Shown piece after piece: positions 36,916-48,396 of a stretch of 64,000 nucleotides of DNA (position 1 is the stretch's first letter; each line of letters opens with the position of its first letter). The translations under genes were made by a program, and so were the position numbers. The stretch is from Tatumella saanichensis. GTDB taxonomy: Bacteria > Pseudomonadota > Gammaproteobacteria > Enterobacterales > Enterobacteriaceae. The notes beneath the pieces were generated by a model, which saw nothing but the letters and a program-made list of their open reading frames with translations, had not been told where the DNA came from and ran no database searches. Location: positions 62,001 through 126,000 of the forward strand of contig NZ_ATMI01000002.1 of the NCBI RefSeq assembly GCF_000439375.1, given 5' to 3'.

Positions 36916-38058
36916 ATGGCTAAGAATGATTACTACGAGATTTTAGGCGTATCCAAATCAGCGGATGAGCGTGAAATCAAAAAGGCGTATAAGCGCCTGG
37001 CAATGAAGTATCACCCGGACCGCAACCCGGGAGACTCAGCCGCAGAAGAAAATTTCAAAGAAGTTAAAGAAGCGTATGAAATCCTGACCGATGATCAGAA
37101 GCGTGCGGCCTATGATCAATATGGTCATGCGGCCTTTGAGCAAGGTGGCATGGGCGGTGGCGGATTCGGCGGTGGCTTTGGTGGCGGTGCCGGTGACTTC
37201 GGCGATATCTTCGGTGATGTGTTCGGCGATATCTTTGGTGGCGGCCGCCGCCAGCGTTCTTCTCGCGGTTCCGATCTGCGTTACACCATGGAGTTGACGC
37301 TGGAAGAAGCGGTGCGTGGTGTGAGCAAAGAGATCCGTATTCCTACCCTGCAGGAGTGTGATACCTGTCATGGTAGTGGTGCCAAAGCTGGCTCCCAGCC
37401 GCAGACCTGTAACACCTGTAAAGGGGCGGGGCAGGTTCAGATGCGTCAGGGCTTCTTCGCGGTTAATCAGCCGTGTCCGACCTGTCATGGTCGCGGTAGC
37501 ATCATTAAAGATCCGTGCAACGCCTGTCACGGTCATGGCCGTGTTGAGAAGACCAAGACCCTATCGGTGAAAATTCCGGCGGGTGTCGATACCGGTGACC
37601 GTATCCGTCTCAGCGGCGAAGGTGAAGCCGGTGAGCAGGGCGCACCAGCTGGTGATCTGTATGTCGAAGTGGCGGTGAAGAAACACCCGATCTTTGAGCG
37701 TGAAGAGAATAACCTCTACTGTGAAGTACCGATTAACTTCGCTATGGCAGCCTTGGGCGGCGAGATTGAAGTGCCTACCTTAGATGGCCGTGTGAAGCTG
37801 AAAATCCCAGCAGGAACGCAGACCGATAAGCTGTTCCGTATGCGTGGTAAAGGCGTGAAATCGGTACGTGGTGGAGCCATTGGTGACCTGCTGTGCCGTG
37901 TGGTGGTCGAGACTCCGGTCAACCTCAGTGAGCGTCAGAAAGAACTGCTGAACGAACTGGGTGAGACCTTGGGCGGACCGTCCGGTGATGACAACAGTCC
38001 TCGTTCAAAGAGTTTCTTCGACGGTGTGAAGAAGTTCTTTGATGACCTGACTCGCTAA
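36916..38058 (+). CDS. dnaJ: Chaperone protein DnaJ (Hsp40)
   Basis: The co-chaperone that delivers clients to DnaK and stimulates its ATPase. The 380 residues show the J domain with the HPD motif (KYHPDRNPG, about residue 33), the G/F-rich linker (about 75-110), four CxxCxGxG zinc repeats ([32 protein letters not shown]; about 147-210) and C-terminal client-binding domains. A terminator follows. Confidence 0.99.
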   Translation: MAKNDYYEILGVSKSADEREIKKAYKRLAMKYHPDRNPGDSAAEENFKEVKEAYEILTDDQKRAAYDQYGHAAFEQGGMGGGGFGGGFGGGAGDFGDIFGDVFGDIFGGGRRQRSSRGSDLRYTMELTLEEAVRGVSKEIRIPTLQECDTCHGSGAKAGSQPQTCNTCKGAGQVQMRQGFFAVNQPCPTCHGRGSIIKDPCNACHGHGRVEKTKTLSVKIPAGVDTGDRIRLSGEGEAGEQGAPAGDLYVEVAVKKHPIFEREENNLYCEVPINFAMAALGGEIEVPTLDGRVKLKIPAGTQTDKLFRMRGKGVKSVRGGAIGDLLCRVVVETPVNLSERQKELLNELGETLGGPSGDDNSPRSKSFFDGVKKFFDDLTR

Positions 38059-38087
38059 TATCGCAGTAGTCGGTTTAGCGTAATAAG

Positions 38088-38114
38088 CCAGTCCTCCGGG
38101 GCTGGTTTTTTTTT
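38088..38114 (+). terminator. Terminator after dnaJ
   Basis: CCAGTCC pairs with GGGCTGG around a TCCG loop, followed by nine T. Confidence 0.92.
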
Positions 38115-38204
38115 GCCCTGCAACCAGCCTTCCGTACAGAAAACTTTATTGGTTATCGCGGGCAGTGTAGAGTCGGCACAGGACGTTAAAGAGGATATAA
38201 ACGG

Positions 38205-39365
38205 ATGTCGGGAGTTCTGAAACTCGTAAAAAGTGATGCCGCCGGAGGCGTGATCCTGATCATTGCCGCTGCGCTGGCTATCTTATTGGCCAATCTGGAC
38301 AGCACCGCAGTCGGTTACCAGTCGTTTTTGAACTGGCAGCCGCACAGCTCGGCAGCAGGCAATGCTCATCCACTCACTACCCTGTTCTGGGTCAATGATG
38401 TGCTGATGGTGTTCTTTTTCCTGCAGGTCGGCTTAGAAGTGAAACGGGAACTAATCAGCGGTGCGCTGGCAAGTCGCCAGCAGGCACTGTTTCCACTGAT
38501 TGCGGCCCTCGGGGGGATGCTGGCCCCGGCACTAATTTTTTTGTTGTTTACCCGCCACAGCAGCGAGGGCCAGAGTGGCTGGGCAATCCCTACCGCGACC
38601 GATATCGCCTTTGCGCTGGGTATTTTGGCGCTACTGGGTAATCGGGTACCTGTCGCGATCAAAGTGTTTCTGATGGCACTCGCGGTGATCGATGACTTGG
38701 GGGCGATTGTCATTATCGCCCTGTTCTACAGTGGCAGCCCGAATGTCGCGGCTTTAGCCATGGCAGTGGCAGTGATTGTGGTGATGGCGGTGATGAACCG
38801 CTGTGGGGTACGCAGCCGGATTGCCTGGTTGGTGGCCGGTGCCGCCCTCTGGTATGTGGTGCTGTTATCCGGTATCCATGCCACCTTAGCTGGGGTGATC
38901 CTTGGTATGATGATGCCGGTCAGGGGAGAGGGCAGTAACAGTGCAGCGGCACGGCTGACGCATCAGCTCGAACCCTGGGTGCGCTGGCTGATCCTGCCAC
39001 TGTTTGCCTTTGCCAATGCCGGAGTGGTCCTTAAGGGGCTGTCTGTGGGCGATATGCTCTCAGCCCTGCCGCTGGGCATTATGGCTGGACTGTTGATCGG
39101 CAAGCCGTTGGGCATTACCCTGGTCTGCTGGCTGAGTGCACGCTTGGGCATTACCCGCTTACCCGTGAGCACGCGTATCAGTGATATTGCGGCGGTGGGG
39201 GTGTTGTGTGGCATTGGTTTTACCATGTCGGTGTTTATCGCTACTCTGGCTTACGGGCAGCAGGGCGGTGCACTGATTAATGAAGCGAAACTGGGGATAC
39301 TCGGTGGGTCGATTCTGTCGGCGCTCTGCGGCTACTGTCTGTTGCGATACCGTTATTCGCGTTAA
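38205..39365 (+). CDS. nhaA: Na+/H+ antiporter NhaA
   Basis: Exports sodium in exchange for two protons across the inner membrane, for sodium and alkaline pH tolerance. The 386-residue protein (E. coli 388) has twelve membrane segments. The ion-binding aspartate pair lies in ALAVIDDLGAIVIIALFYS (about 163-164), with the partly unwound TATDIAFALG before it. In E. coli the regulator nhaR follows; here it is absent and rpsT is next, so sodium induction must work another way. Confidence 0.98.
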   Translation: MSGVLKLVKSDAAGGVILIIAAALAILLANLDSTAVGYQSFLNWQPHSSAAGNAHPLTTLFWVNDVLMVFFFLQVGLEVKRELISGALASRQQALFPLIAALGGMLAPALIFLLFTRHSSEGQSGWAIPTATDIAFALGILALLGNRVPVAIKVFLMALAVIDDLGAIVIIALFYSGSPNVAALAMAVAVIVVMAVMNRCGVRSRIAWLVAGAALWYVVLLSGIHATLAGVILGMMMPVRGEGSNSAAARLTHQLEPWVRWLILPLFAFANAGVVLKGLSVGDMLSALPLGIMAGLLIGKPLGITLVCWLSARLGITRLPVSTRISDIAAVGVLCGIGFTMSVFIATLAYGQQGGALINEAKLGILGGSILSALCGYCLLRYRYSR

Positions 39366-39418
39366 GCCTCGGCGACGTCATCGGGCGATGGCGTCGCAAC
39401 TGCCCGGATGGCAGACAT

Positions 39419-39446
39419 AAAAAAACCGGCCTGAGCCGGTTCTTTT
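39419..39446. terminator. Terminator between nhaA and rpsT
   Basis: ACCGGC pairs with GCCGGT around a CTGA loop (39425-39440), with A-rich and T-rich flanks. It serves both convergent genes. Confidence 0.9.
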
Positions 39447-39469
39447 CAAAGCTGTCAGTAAGACGGCAA

Positions 39470-39733
39470 TTATGCCATTTTGCTGATCTGTGCAGCCAGG
39501 TTTGCTTTATGGCGTGCAGCTTTGTTTTTGTGGATCAGACCTTTAGCAGCCTGACGGTCCACGATTGGTTGCATTTCGTTAAATGCGTTCTGCGCAGCAG
39601 CTTTATCGCCAGTAGCGATTGCAGCGTATACTTTTTTGATGAAAGTACGCAGCATTGAGCGACGGCTTGCGTTGTGCTTGCGACGTTTCTCAGATGTTAC
39701 AGCGCGTTTCTTAGCTGATTTGATATTAGCCAA
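39470..39733 (-). CDS. rpsT: 30S ribosomal protein S20
   Basis: The 87-residue basic protein ([21 protein letters not shown]) matches S20. The start codon is TTG at 39733; E. coli rpsT also starts with UUG, which is part of its translational autocontrol by S20. GGGAG lies upstream. A strong promoter is at 39781-39809. Confidence 0.98.
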   Translation of the reverse strand: MANIKSAKKRAVTSEKRRKHNASRRSMLRTFIKKVYAAIATGDKAAAQNAFNEMQPIVDRQAAKGLIHKNKAARHKANLAAQISKMA

Positions 39734-39780
39734 GGTCCAACTCCCAAATATGTTCTATATGGACAAATCAAAGGCCGAGG

Positions 39781-39809
39781 ACTATGCCTTTTGCGCCTTC
39801 TCTTGTCAA
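39781..39809 (-). promoter_or_regulatory. Promoter of rpsT
   Basis: On the minus strand a perfect -35 TTGACA (39804-39809) is followed after 17 bases by -10 CATAGT (39781-39786) and a GC-rich CCTCGG discriminator, as expected for a growth-rate-controlled ribosomal protein gene. Confidence 0.8.
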
Positions 39810-40051
39810 TGGATTTGTGCAAATAAGCGTCGTTTAAAAAACAACACCCGGTTACGTAATTGATGGCGCAAGATTCTACCAGCTTCCTTAGGTTGAATAC
39901 AGCTTTTCGCAACAAAATTGTCGGGAAATTGCCCGGCAAGGAAGAATCATGAGGAAAAGCAGGAAAGAAGCGTCGAAAGGCCATACTGACGGGTTAATTT
40001 TGTACGCTGTAAAGGGTATAATCCGGCGATTTCCAGCGATTTGAGTCGGCC
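39810..40051. other. Divergent rpsT-ribF region
   Basis: No gene is visible here (E. coli places yaaY in this gap). A consensus -10 TATAAT at 40017-40022 with TTAATT 17 bases upstream is the likely ribF promoter; transcription would start about 23 bases before ribF. The rest is AT-rich without further structure that I can support. Confidence 0.55.
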
Positions 40052-40990
40052 ATGAAGTTTATCCGCGGTTTACATAATCTTTCAAAGCAGCACCGGGGCT
40101 GCGTTTTGACTATTGGTAATTTTGACGGAGTGCATCGCGGACATCAGGCGTTGCTGAAGCAGCTCTGTGAAGAAGGACATCGTCGCCAACTCCCGGTGGT
40201 GGTGATGCTGTTTGAACCTCAGCCTCGTGAGTTTTTCACCGCCGGCGAGGTACCCGCCCGGCTGACCCGATTGCGGGAAAAAGTGAAATATCTGGCCGAT
40301 GCAGGGGTGGATACTGTGATCTGTGTCCGCTTTGACCGCCACTTTTCAGCACTGAAAGCCAATGATTTTATTCACGATATTCTGGTCGATAAACTGGATG
40401 TCCGCTTTTTGGCGGTAGGGGATGACTTCCGTTTTGGCGCTGGTCGGGAAGGGGATTTCCTGTTATTACAGGAGGCCGGTCGACGTGAACACTTCGATGT
40501 GGTCAATACCAAGACGTTCTGTGAGCAAGGTAAGCGCATCAGCAGCACTCTGATACGTGAAGCGCTGGCGAGTGATGACTTGGCCGCCGCGGAACGCTTA
40601 CTGGGGCGTCCGTTTGAGATCACCGGCCGAGTGGTGCATGGCGATGCCCTGGGACGGACCTTGGGCTTTCCGACGGCTAATGTGCCGCTACGTCGTGCGG
40701 TAACGCCGGTGCGTGGCGTCTATGCGGTGGAAGTGCGCGGTATTGATCAGCACAGTTACTTCGGCGTGGCCAATATCGGCACCCGTCCTACGGTAAAGGG
40801 CATCCGCCAGCAATTGGAAGTGAACCTGCTGAACGTCAATCTGAATTTGTATGGCCGGCATATCTCCGTGATACTGCGCCATAAAATACGTAACGAGCAA
40901 CGATTTGCCTCTCTTGATGAATTAAAAGTGCAAATTGCCAAAGATGTGGTGACGGCCCGTGAGTTTTTTGGGCTGCAAGCAACGGTATAA
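40052..40990 (+). CDS. ribF: Bifunctional riboflavin kinase / FAD synthetase
   Basis: Makes FMN and then FAD from riboflavin. The 312 residues comprise the nucleotidyltransferase domain (1-185; LTIGNFDGVHRGHQALLKQL and the ISSTLIREAL segment) and the riboflavin-kinase domain (about 187-312; GRTLGFPTANVPL, GVANIGTRPTV). It heads the conserved run ribF-ileS-lspA-fkpB-ispH. Confidence 0.98.
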   Translation: MKFIRGLHNLSKQHRGCVLTIGNFDGVHRGHQALLKQLCEEGHRRQLPVVVMLFEPQPREFFTAGEVPARLTRLREKVKYLADAGVDTVICVRFDRHFSALKANDFIHDILVDKLDVRFLAVGDDFRFGAGREGDFLLLQEAGRREHFDVVNTKTFCEQGKRISSTLIREALASDDLAAAERLLGRPFEITGRVVHGDALGRTLGFPTANVPLRRAVTPVRGVYAVEVRGIDQHSYFGVANIGTRPTVKGIRQQLEVNLLNVNLNLYGRHISVILRHKIRNEQRFASLDELKVQIAKDVVTAREFFGLQATV

Positions 40991-41017
40991 CCACCGAAAT
41001 ATGGAATCGAGAACCTG

Positions 41018-43834
41018 ATGAGTGACTATAAATCTACCCTGAATTTGCCGGAAACCGGCTTCCCGATGCGTGGCGATCTCGCCAAACGGGAGCCTGGTAT
41101 GCTGCAACGTTGGACCGACGATAACCTGTACGGTGCTATTCGTGCAGCGAAAAAAGGCAAAAAAACATTTATCCTGCATGATGGCCCTCCGTACGCCAAC
41201 GGCAACATCCACATTGGTCACTCAGTTAACAAGATCCTGAAAGATATTATCGTCAAGTCTAAAGGACTGTCCGGTTTTGATGCCCCTTATGTACCAGGTT
41301 GGGACTGTCATGGTCTGCCTATCGAACACAAAGTTGAGCAGATGATCGGCAAGCCGGGTGAGAAAGTCTCCGCCGCCGAATTCCGTGAAGCTTGCCGCAA
41401 ATATGCTGCCGAACAGGTGGAAGGTCAGAAGAAAGACTTTATTCGTCTTGGGGTATTGGGCGACTGGGAGCACCCTTACCTGACCATGGACTTCACCACC
41501 GAAGCCAATATTATCCGTGCTCTGGGCCGTATTATCGGTAACGGCCACCTGCACAAAGGGGCTAAGCCGGTTCATTGGTGTCTGGATTGTCGTTCTGCCT
41601 TGGCGGAAGCGGAAGTTGAGTATTATGACAAGACCTCGCTGTCTATTGATGTGATGTTCAACGCGGTTCAGCCAGAAGCGGTCGCCACTGCCTTTGGCGC
41701 ACAGACTCCAGCGACACCGGTCTCACTGGTGATCTGGACCACGACTCCTTGGACCATGCCGTCTAACCGCGCGATCTCGGTAAACCCAGAATTTGATTAT
41801 CAGCTGATCCAGACCGATGGACGTGCGCTGATCTTGGCAAAAGACTTGGTCGAAACCGTACTGAAACGCGCCGGTCTCGAAAGCTGGCAGGTGCTGGGCG
41901 AGTGCAAAGGCAGCGCCCTTGAAATGATGCGTTTCGCGCACCCGTTCTTGTCCTTCGATGTGCCGGTACTGTTGGGCGATCACGTTACCCTGGATGCTGG
42001 TACCGGTGCGGTCCATACCGCGCCTGGTCACGGCCCGGATGACTATGTGATCGGTCAGAAATACGGTATCGAAGCGGCTAATCCAGTGGGCCCAGACGGT
42101 TGCTACCTGCCGGGTACCTATCCGGGGCTGGATGGCGTCAACGTGTTTAAAGCCAACGAATTAGTGGTCGAGATCCTGCGTGAAAAAGCCGCGCTGTTGC
42201 ATCTGGAAAAGTTGCATCACAGCTACCCGCACTGCTGGCGTCATAAAACGCCGATCATCTTCCGTGCGACCCCACAGTGGTTTATCAGCATGGATCAGCA
42301 GGGGCTGCGTAAACAGTCACTGGAAGAAATCAAAGGCGTACAGTGGATCCCAGACTGGGGTCAGGCACGTATCGAATCTATGGTGGCCAACCGTCCTGAC
42401 TGGTGTATCTCCCGTCAGCGTACCTGGGGCGTACCGATGGCATTGTTCGTGCATAACCATACCGAAGAGCTGCACCCGAATACCCTGGCGCTGATGGAGC
42501 AGGTCGCCCTGCGCGTCGAGCAGGATGGGATCCAAGCATGGTGGGATCTGGATGCAAAAGAATTGCTGGGCGATGACGCTGAGCATTACAGCAAAGTGCC
42601 GGATACCCTGGATGTATGGTTTGACTCTGGGTCGACCAGTTGCTCGGTGGTGGATGTACGTCCTGAATTTAACGGCCACAGTGCCGATATCTATCTGGAA
42701 GGATCTGACCAGCACCGCGGTTGGTTTATGTCCTCACTGATGATCTCCACGGCGATTAAGAGCAAAGCTCCGTACCGTCAGGTACTGACCCACGGTTTCA
42801 CCGTTGATGGTCAGGGCCGTAAGATGTCGAAATCTATCGGCAACACCGTCAGTCCGCAGGACGTGATGAAGAAATTGGGCGCGGATATTCTGCGTCTGTG
42901 GGTGGCCTCAACGGATTACTCTGGTGAAATGGCAGTGTCTGACGAAATCCTGAAGCGTTCTGCCGATGCCTATCGTCGTATCCGTAACACTGCCCGCTTC
43001 TTGCTGGCTAACCTGAATGGCTTCAATCCGGAAACCGATCAGGTCGCGCCGGAACAGATGGTGGTGGTTGACCGCTGGGCGGTTGGCCGTGCGCTGGCGG
43101 CACAGCAGGATATCGTGGCTTCCTATGAAAACTATGATTTCCATGAAGTGGTGCAGCGTCTGATGCAGTTCTGCTCCGTGGAGATGGGCTCATTCTATCT
43201 GGATGTGATCAAAGACCGCCAGTACACCGCCAAAGCGGACAGCGTGGCGCGTCGTAGCTGTCAGACCGCCCTGTGGCATATCGCCGAGGCGTTGGTTCGC
43301 TGGATGGCACCGATCATGTCGTTTACGGCTGATGAGATCTGGGGTCATCTATCTGGTGAGCGTGAAAAGTATGTGTTCACCGGTGAGTGGTATCAGGGGC
43401 TGTTTGGGCTGCCGGAAAGCGAAGTGCTGAACGACAGTTACTGGGAACAATTACTGAAAGTCCGTGGTGAAGTGAACAAGGTGATTGAGCAGGCGCGTTC
43501 TGATAAGCGTATCGGCGGCGCACTGGAAGCTGCTGTGACCCTGTATGCCGACGATGCACTGGCAGCCAGCTTGAATGCGCTGGGTAACGAGCTGCGCTTT
43601 GTGCTGCTGACCTCCGCGGTGACAGTGGCTCCGCTGGCCACTGCTCCGGCAGATGCGGTGCAGAGTGAACACCTGAAAGGACTGAAGGTCAGTCTGACGA
43701 AGGCCGAAGGAGAGAAATGTCCGCGTTGCTGGCATTTCACTACCGATGTTGGTCAAAACCCGCAACATGCTGAAATCTGCGGACGCTGCTATAGCAACGT
43801 CGAAGGTGACGGCGAAGAGCGTAAGTTTGCCTGA
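41018..43834 (+). CDS. ileS: Isoleucine-tRNA ligase
   Basis: Charges tRNA-Ile and edits valine. The 938 residues equal the E. coli length. Motifs in order: the HIGH box in [16 protein letters not shown] (about residue 60), the editing-domain [13 protein letters not shown], the KMSKS box in [10 protein letters not shown] (about 602), and a C-terminal zinc site CPRCWHF...CGRCYSNV (about 901-925). Its last base is the first base of the lspA start codon, so translation is coupled. Confidence 0.99.
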   Translation: MSDYKSTLNLPETGFPMRGDLAKREPGMLQRWTDDNLYGAIRAAKKGKKTFILHDGPPYANGNIHIGHSVNKILKDIIVKSKGLSGFDAPYVPGWDCHGLPIEHKVEQMIGKPGEKVSAAEFREACRKYAAEQVEGQKKDFIRLGVLGDWEHPYLTMDFTTEANIIRALGRIIGNGHLHKGAKPVHWCLDCRSALAEAEVEYYDKTSLSIDVMFNAVQPEAVATAFGAQTPATPVSLVIWTTTPWTMPSNRAISVNPEFDYQLIQTDGRALILAKDLVETVLKRAGLESWQVLGECKGSALEMMRFAHPFLSFDVPVLLGDHVTLDAGTGAVHTAPGHGPDDYVIGQKYGIEAANPVGPDGCYLPGTYPGLDGVNVFKANELVVEILREKAALLHLEKLHHSYPHCWRHKTPIIFRATPQWFISMDQQGLRKQSLEEIKGVQWIPDWGQARIESMVANRPDWCISRQRTWGVPMALFVHNHTEELHPNTLALMEQVALRVEQDGIQAWWDLDAKELLGDDAEHYSKVPDTLDVWFDSGSTSCSVVDVRPEFNGHSADIYLEGSDQHRGWFMSSLMISTAIKSKAPYRQVLTHGFTVDGQGRKMSKSIGNTVSPQDVMKKLGADILRLWVASTDYSGEMAVSDEILKRSADAYRRIRNTARFLLANLNGFNPETDQVAPEQMVVVDRWAVGRALAAQQDIVASYENYDFHEVVQRLMQFCSVEMGSFYLDVIKDRQYTAKADSVARRSCQTALWHIAEALVRWMAPIMSFTADEIWGHLSGEREKYVFTGEWYQGLFGLPESEVLNDSYWEQLLKVRGEVNKVIEQARSDKRIGGALEAAVTLYADDALAASLNALGNELRFVLLTSAVTVAPLATAPADAVQSEHLKGLKVSLTKAEGEKCPRCWHFTTDVGQNPQHAEICGRCYSNVEGDGEERKFA

Positions 43835-44337
43835 TGAGTAAATCATTGACGTCAACTGGACTACGCTGGTTATGGGTTACGCTGCTGGTAATGGTGATCG
43901 ACTTCGCCAGTAAACAGTGGATTATGGCGAACATGCAGCTGCACGAAACCCGTGCGCTAATGCCTTTCCTGAATCTGTTCTACGCCCATAACTATGGTGC
44001 GGCGTTCAGTTTCTTAGCGGATAAAGGCGGTTGGCAGCGCTGGTTCTTTGCGGGGATCGCCATTGCTATCGCCATCGCCTTAGTGGTGCTGATGTATCGC
44101 AACCGCGCCAGCCAACGCCTGACCAATATCGCCTATGCAATGATTATCGGGGGGGCACTGGGAAATCTACTGGATCGTTTCTGGCATGGTTTCGTGGTGG
44201 ATTTCATCGACTTCTATGTGGGTGACTGGCATTTCGCGACCTTTAATATCGCCGATTGTGGTATCTGTATCGGTGCTGCGCTGGTGATCCTGGAAGGGTT
44301 TATCCCTTCCTCACGCCATGAAAAGAAAGGTGAGTGA
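43834..44337 (+). CDS. lspA: Lipoprotein signal peptidase (signal peptidase II)
   Basis: An inner-membrane aspartyl protease that removes signal peptides from diacylglyceryl-prolipoproteins. The 167-residue protein (E. coli 164) has four membrane segments, [11 protein letters not shown] (about 54), the first catalytic aspartate in [19 protein letters not shown] and the second in [12 protein letters not shown]. The residue after the second aspartate is cysteine where Ser or Thr is usual, a mild change. Its start overlaps the ileS stop (ATGA). Confidence 0.98.
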   Translation: MSKSLTSTGLRWLWVTLLVMVIDFASKQWIMANMQLHETRALMPFLNLFYAHNYGAAFSFLADKGGWQRWFFAGIAIAIAIALVVLMYRNRASQRLTNIAYAMIIGGALGNLLDRFWHGFVVDFIDFYVGDWHFATFNIADCGICIGAALVILEGFIPSSRHEKKGE

Positions 44338-44807
44338 TGAGCCAGTCTGTCCAACCTGACAGCGTGCTATTGGTCCATTTTGTACTGACCCTAGAAGATG
44401 GGTCAGTGGCGGAATCGACCCGCGCCGGGGGCAAACCGGCGCTGTTCCGTCTTGGAGATGGCAGTCTGTCTGCCGCCTTCAGCCGCGAATTGACCGGTAA
44501 ACAGGCCGGTGACCGCTGCCAGTTTACCTTGGCACCCGAAGAAGCTTTTGGTGTCACTAACCCTGACATGATTCAGTATTTTTCTCTGCGAGACTTCACC
44601 GAAAGCGGTGAGCCTGAGCCAGGGGCTATCATGTTATTTACCCTGCCGGATGGAAGTGAAATGCCAGGGATTATCCGTGACATTTCCGGAGATTCCGTCA
44701 CCGTTGACTTTAACCATCCGTTGGCAGGCCAAATGACTACATTCGATGTCGAAGTACTGGAAGTCGACCCGGACTTGGAGAGTAAACATGCAGATTCTGC
44801 TGGCTAA
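44337..44807 (+). CDS. fkpB: FKBP-type peptidyl-prolyl isomerase FkpB (SlpA)
   Basis: A cytoplasmic SlyD-like prolyl isomerase with chaperone activity. The 156-residue protein shows the FKBP start [17 protein letters not shown], the flap [31 protein letters not shown] and [10 protein letters not shown] near the end. The ATG at 44337 is chosen by likeness to E. coli MSESVQ; a GTG one codon earlier is possible. The start overlaps the lspA stop, and the end overlaps ispH by 20 bases. Confidence 0.96.
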   Translation: MSQSVQPDSVLLVHFVLTLEDGSVAESTRAGGKPALFRLGDGSLSAAFSRELTGKQAGDRCQFTLAPEEAFGVTNPDMIQYFSLRDFTESGEPEPGAIMLFTLPDGSEMPGIIRDISGDSVTVDFNHPLAGQMTTFDVEVLEVDPDLESKHADSAG

Positions 44808-45741
44808 CCCGCGAGGTTTCTGTGCCGGTGTAGACCGTGCCATCAGTATTGTCGAACGCGCTCTGGAGATGTACGGCGCGCCAATCTATGTTCGTCATGA
44901 AGTAGTGCATAACCGTTATGTGGTGGAAAGTCTGCGTGATCGCGGCGCCATTTTTATCGAAGAGATCAGCGAAGTACCGGACGGCGCTATTCTGATTTTC
45001 TCTGCGCATGGTGTCTCGCAGGCAGTACGGGCAGAAGCCCGTGCTCGTCAATTAACCATGCTATTCGATGCCACCTGCCCGTTGGTGACCAAAGTCCATA
45101 TGGAAGTCGCACGAGCCAGTCGTAAAGGGGTTGAAGCTATTCTGATTGGCCATGCGGGGCATCCGGAAGTGGAAGGCACTATGGGGCAGTACAGTAACCC
45201 GGAAGGGGGGATGTACCTGGTTGAGTCACCGGAGGATGTGTTTAAGCTGCAGGTGAAGGATGAATCTAATCTCAGCTTTATGACCCAGACGACCCTGTCC
45301 GTCGACGATACCTCTGAAATCATTGATGCCCTGCGTCAGCGTTTCCCTGCGATCATCGGGCCACGTAAAGATGATATTTGTTACGCGACCACTAACCGGC
45401 AGGAAGCGGTACGCAGCTTGTCTGAGCAGGCGGATGTGATCCTAGTGGTGGGGTCGAAGAACTCTTCAAACTCTAACCGTCTGGCAGAATTGGCACGTCG
45501 TGCCGGTAAGCAGGCGTGGCTGATTGACTCCGCCAGCGATATCAATGCTGACTGGCTGAAAGGCGCCTCTTGTATCGGTGTGACCGCTGGCGCGTCAGCC
45601 CCGGATATTCTGGTTCAGCAGGTGATCACTCGTCTTGGTGAGATGGGCGGAGATGCTGCCATTGAGCTGGTTGGGCGTGAAGAGAATATTGTCTTTGAAG
45701 TTCCGAAAGAGCTACGGGTTGAGGTCAAAGAAATCCAGTAA
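44788..45741 (+). CDS. ispH: 4-hydroxy-3-methylbut-2-enyl diphosphate reductase
   Basis: Catalyses the last step of the MEP isoprenoid pathway, yielding IPP and DMAPP with a 4Fe-4S cluster. The 317-residue protein has the three cluster cysteines in NPRGFCAGV (residue 12), [12 protein letters not shown] (about 96) and [12 protein letters not shown] (about 197), and the catalytic EGT/GH segment [16 protein letters not shown]. The start at 44788, inside the end of fkpB, is preferred over an ATG at 44746. Confidence 0.98.
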   Translation: MQILLANPRGFCAGVDRAISIVERALEMYGAPIYVRHEVVHNRYVVESLRDRGAIFIEEISEVPDGAILIFSAHGVSQAVRAEARARQLTMLFDATCPLVTKVHMEVARASRKGVEAILIGHAGHPEVEGTMGQYSNPEGGMYLVESPEDVFKLQVKDESNLSFMTQTTLSVDDTSEIIDALRQRFPAIIGPRKDDICYATTNRQEAVRSLSEQADVILVVGSKNSSNSNRLAELARRAGKQAWLIDSASDINADWLKGASCIGVTAGASAPDILVQQVITRLGEMGGDAAIELVGREENIVFEVPKELRVEVKEIQ

Positions 45742-45749
45742 GCTGCCAA

Positions 45750-45779
45750 TCCCGCAACGTCGGTTGCGGGATTTTTTTT
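45750..45779 (+). terminator. Terminator after ispH
   Basis: TCCCGCAAC pairs with GTTGCGGGA around a GTCG loop, followed by a run of T. It ends the ribF-ispH run. Confidence 0.93.
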
Positions 45780-45955
45780 ATCCGCTTGTTAGGGTGACTC
45801 GCGTCGCCGGTTCTGATTGCCCAGTCATCGGCTATTGATTTTGCTGATAAGATGCCAGCTACCTTCTGAAATTCTAATGATGCCTTTTTTTGCTGGTACT
45901 GGTCTGAACCACTGGTTACCCTGCAGGGGCATTGCATGCACAGGTTAAGGAATGA

Positions 45956-46777
<822 letters not shown>

Positions 46778-46819
46778 TATGTTGTGATGTGAGTGGCAAT
46801 CAATAAGCTATTGATTGTA

Positions 46820-46853
46820 AAGGAGGGATAATAATATCCCTCTTTATTTTTTT
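46820..46853 (+). terminator. Terminator after dapB
   Basis: GAGGGATA pairs with TATCCCTC around an ATAA loop (46823-46842), extended by A-T and G-T pairs, and followed by a long T-rich tract. Confidence 0.88.
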
Positions 46854-47234
46854 ATTTATGTTAGTCTTTGGTTGTGTCCTTCCTTAAAGTGGTATTACCT
46901 GCACTTAACTTGTTTTTTTATCTCATCTTACTGTTTTTTTTCTGGGTTATTGTTTGTTAAAACAACAACTGAACGTGGTTTTAGCGATAGTCATTAAGCA
47001 ATCGTTTTATTCCCAGCGATATCGTGCTTTTTTGTGGGTGTTATTTAGAATTAACGCTCAGTGCCTTAAAAAAAGCAACCTTATCGCCTTTGTGACTAGA
47101 CATAAGTCAATCTGATCATTAGAATGCGCCCAATTTGCCAAAATTCGAGCCTTAAGCTGTTTTTTGGATTGATTCAGGCGATAGTTATGAATTAATATGC
47201 AGGTATAGTGACTATTTATTCCCCGGAGGAAGTT
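46854..47234 (+). promoter_or_regulatory. carAB control region
   Basis: The AT-rich 380-base region has no gene. It corresponds to the two-promoter carAB control region of E. coli (P1 under pyrimidine and purine control, P2 under arginine control). A PUR-box-like AAGCAATCGTTTTATT lies at 46996-47011 (12 of 16 matches to ACGCAAACGTTTTCCT). Two ARG boxes occupy 47186-47224. Confidence 0.6.
47186..47224. promoter_or_regulatory. Paired ARG boxes (ArgR operator) at carAB
   Basis: Two 18-base ARG boxes lie at 47186-47203 (TGAAT-TAAT-ATGCA core) and 47207-47224 (TGACT-ATTT-ATTCC core), with the canonical 3-base spacing. Each core half-site differs from TGAAT or ATTCA by one base at most. The pair ends 10 bases before the carA start, as at the E. 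coli arginine-repressed promoter P2. Confidence 0.82.
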
Positions 47235-48383
47235 TTGACTAAGTCAGCAATCCTGGTTCTGGAAGACGGAACCGAGTTCCACGGTCTGGCCATTGGCGCA
47301 AGCGGGTCGGCAGTTGGAGAAGTCGTTTTCAACACATCAATGACCGGTTATCAAGAAATTCTCACTGATCCTTCCTATTCCCGCCAGATTGTCACTCTTA
47401 CTTATCCCCATATTGGTAATGTCGGCACCAATGCCGCAGACGAAGAATCTTCTCAGGTTCATGCTCAGGGCTTAGTGATCCGTGACCTGCCATTAATCGC
47501 CAGTAACTACCGCAATACCGAAGACCTTTCTGCTTACCTCGTCCGTCACAACATCGTGGCCATTGCTGATATCGATACCCGTAAACTGACCCGCTTATTA
47601 CGTGAAAAAGGCGCGCAGAACGGCTGTATCGTGGCAGGGGATAATCTGGACGTGGCAGAAGCACTGGCGAAAGCCAAAGCTTTCCCTGGTCTTAAAGGGA
47701 TGGATTTAGCCAAAGAAGTCACCACCGAGAAGTCCTACTCCTGGACTCAAGGTAGCTGGACACTGGCTGATGAATTGCCAGCACCGAAAGCGGAAAGTGA
47801 GCTGCCTTACCATGTGGTGGCCTACGACTTCGGGGCAAAAAGCAATATCCTGCGTATGCTGACTGATCGCGGTTGCCGTTTAACCGTAGTGCCAGCACAG
47901 ACCTCTGCAGAAGAGGTACTGAAGATGGCACCGGATGGGATTTTCCTGTCAAACGGTCCGGGGGACCCAGAGCCTTGTGATTACGCGATTACGGCGATTA
48001 AACAGTTCCTGACCACCGATATCCCAGTATTTGGTATCTGCTTGGGCCACCAATTACTGGCACTGGCCAGCGGTGCCAAAACCGTGAAAATGAAGTTAGG
48101 TCACCACGGTGGTAACCACCCGGTTAAAGATCTGGATCGTGATGTGGTGATGATCACCGCGCAGAACCACGGCTTTGCCGTCGATAAAGATGGCCTGCCG
48201 GAGTGTCTGCGTGTGACCCATACCTCGCTGTTTGACCATACCGTACAGGGCATCCACCGTACTGATAAGCCGGCATTCAGCTTCCAGGGGCACCCAGAAG
48301 CCAGCCCGGGCCCGCATGATGCCGCGCCGCTGTTCGACCATTTTATTGAGTTAATCAACACTTACCGTACTGGTAGCAAGTAA
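47235..48383 (+). CDS. carA: Carbamoyl-phosphate synthase small subunit
   Basis: The glutaminase subunit that feeds ammonia to CarB for arginine and pyrimidine synthesis. The start is TTG at 47235, with GGAGG at 47225-47229. This gives 382 residues, the E. coli length, and E. coli carA also starts with UUG. A GTG at 47208 lies in the operator and is rejected. The class I glutaminase nucleophile is in [12 protein letters not shown] (about residue 269), and the His/Glu pair lies in [10 protein letters not shown] near residue 353. Confidence 0.98.
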   Translation: MTKSAILVLEDGTEFHGLAIGASGSAVGEVVFNTSMTGYQEILTDPSYSRQIVTLTYPHIGNVGTNAADEESSQVHAQGLVIRDLPLIASNYRNTEDLSAYLVRHNIVAIADIDTRKLTRLLREKGAQNGCIVAGDNLDVAEALAKAKAFPGLKGMDLAKEVTTEKSYSWTQGSWTLADELPAPKAESELPYHVVAYDFGAKSNILRMLTDRGCRLTVVPAQTSAEEVLKMAPDGIFLSNGPGDPEPCDYAITAIKQFLTTDIPVFGICLGHQLLALASGAKTVKMKLGHHGGNHPVKDLDRDVVMITAQNHGFAVDKDGLPECLRVTHTSLFDHTVQGIHRTDKPAFSFQGHPEASPGPHDAAPLFDHFIELINTYRTGSK

Positions 48384-48396
48384 TCAGGAGCGAAAA

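Noticed and set aside
37036-37536. A 166-codon frame antisense to dnaJ
   Set aside because: It is the complement of the G/F and zinc-finger repeats of dnaJ, hence its low-complexity look.
47208-47234. GTG at 47208 as an upstream carA start
   Set aside because: It lies inside the second ARG box; the TTG at 47235 has the ribosome-binding site and gives the family length.
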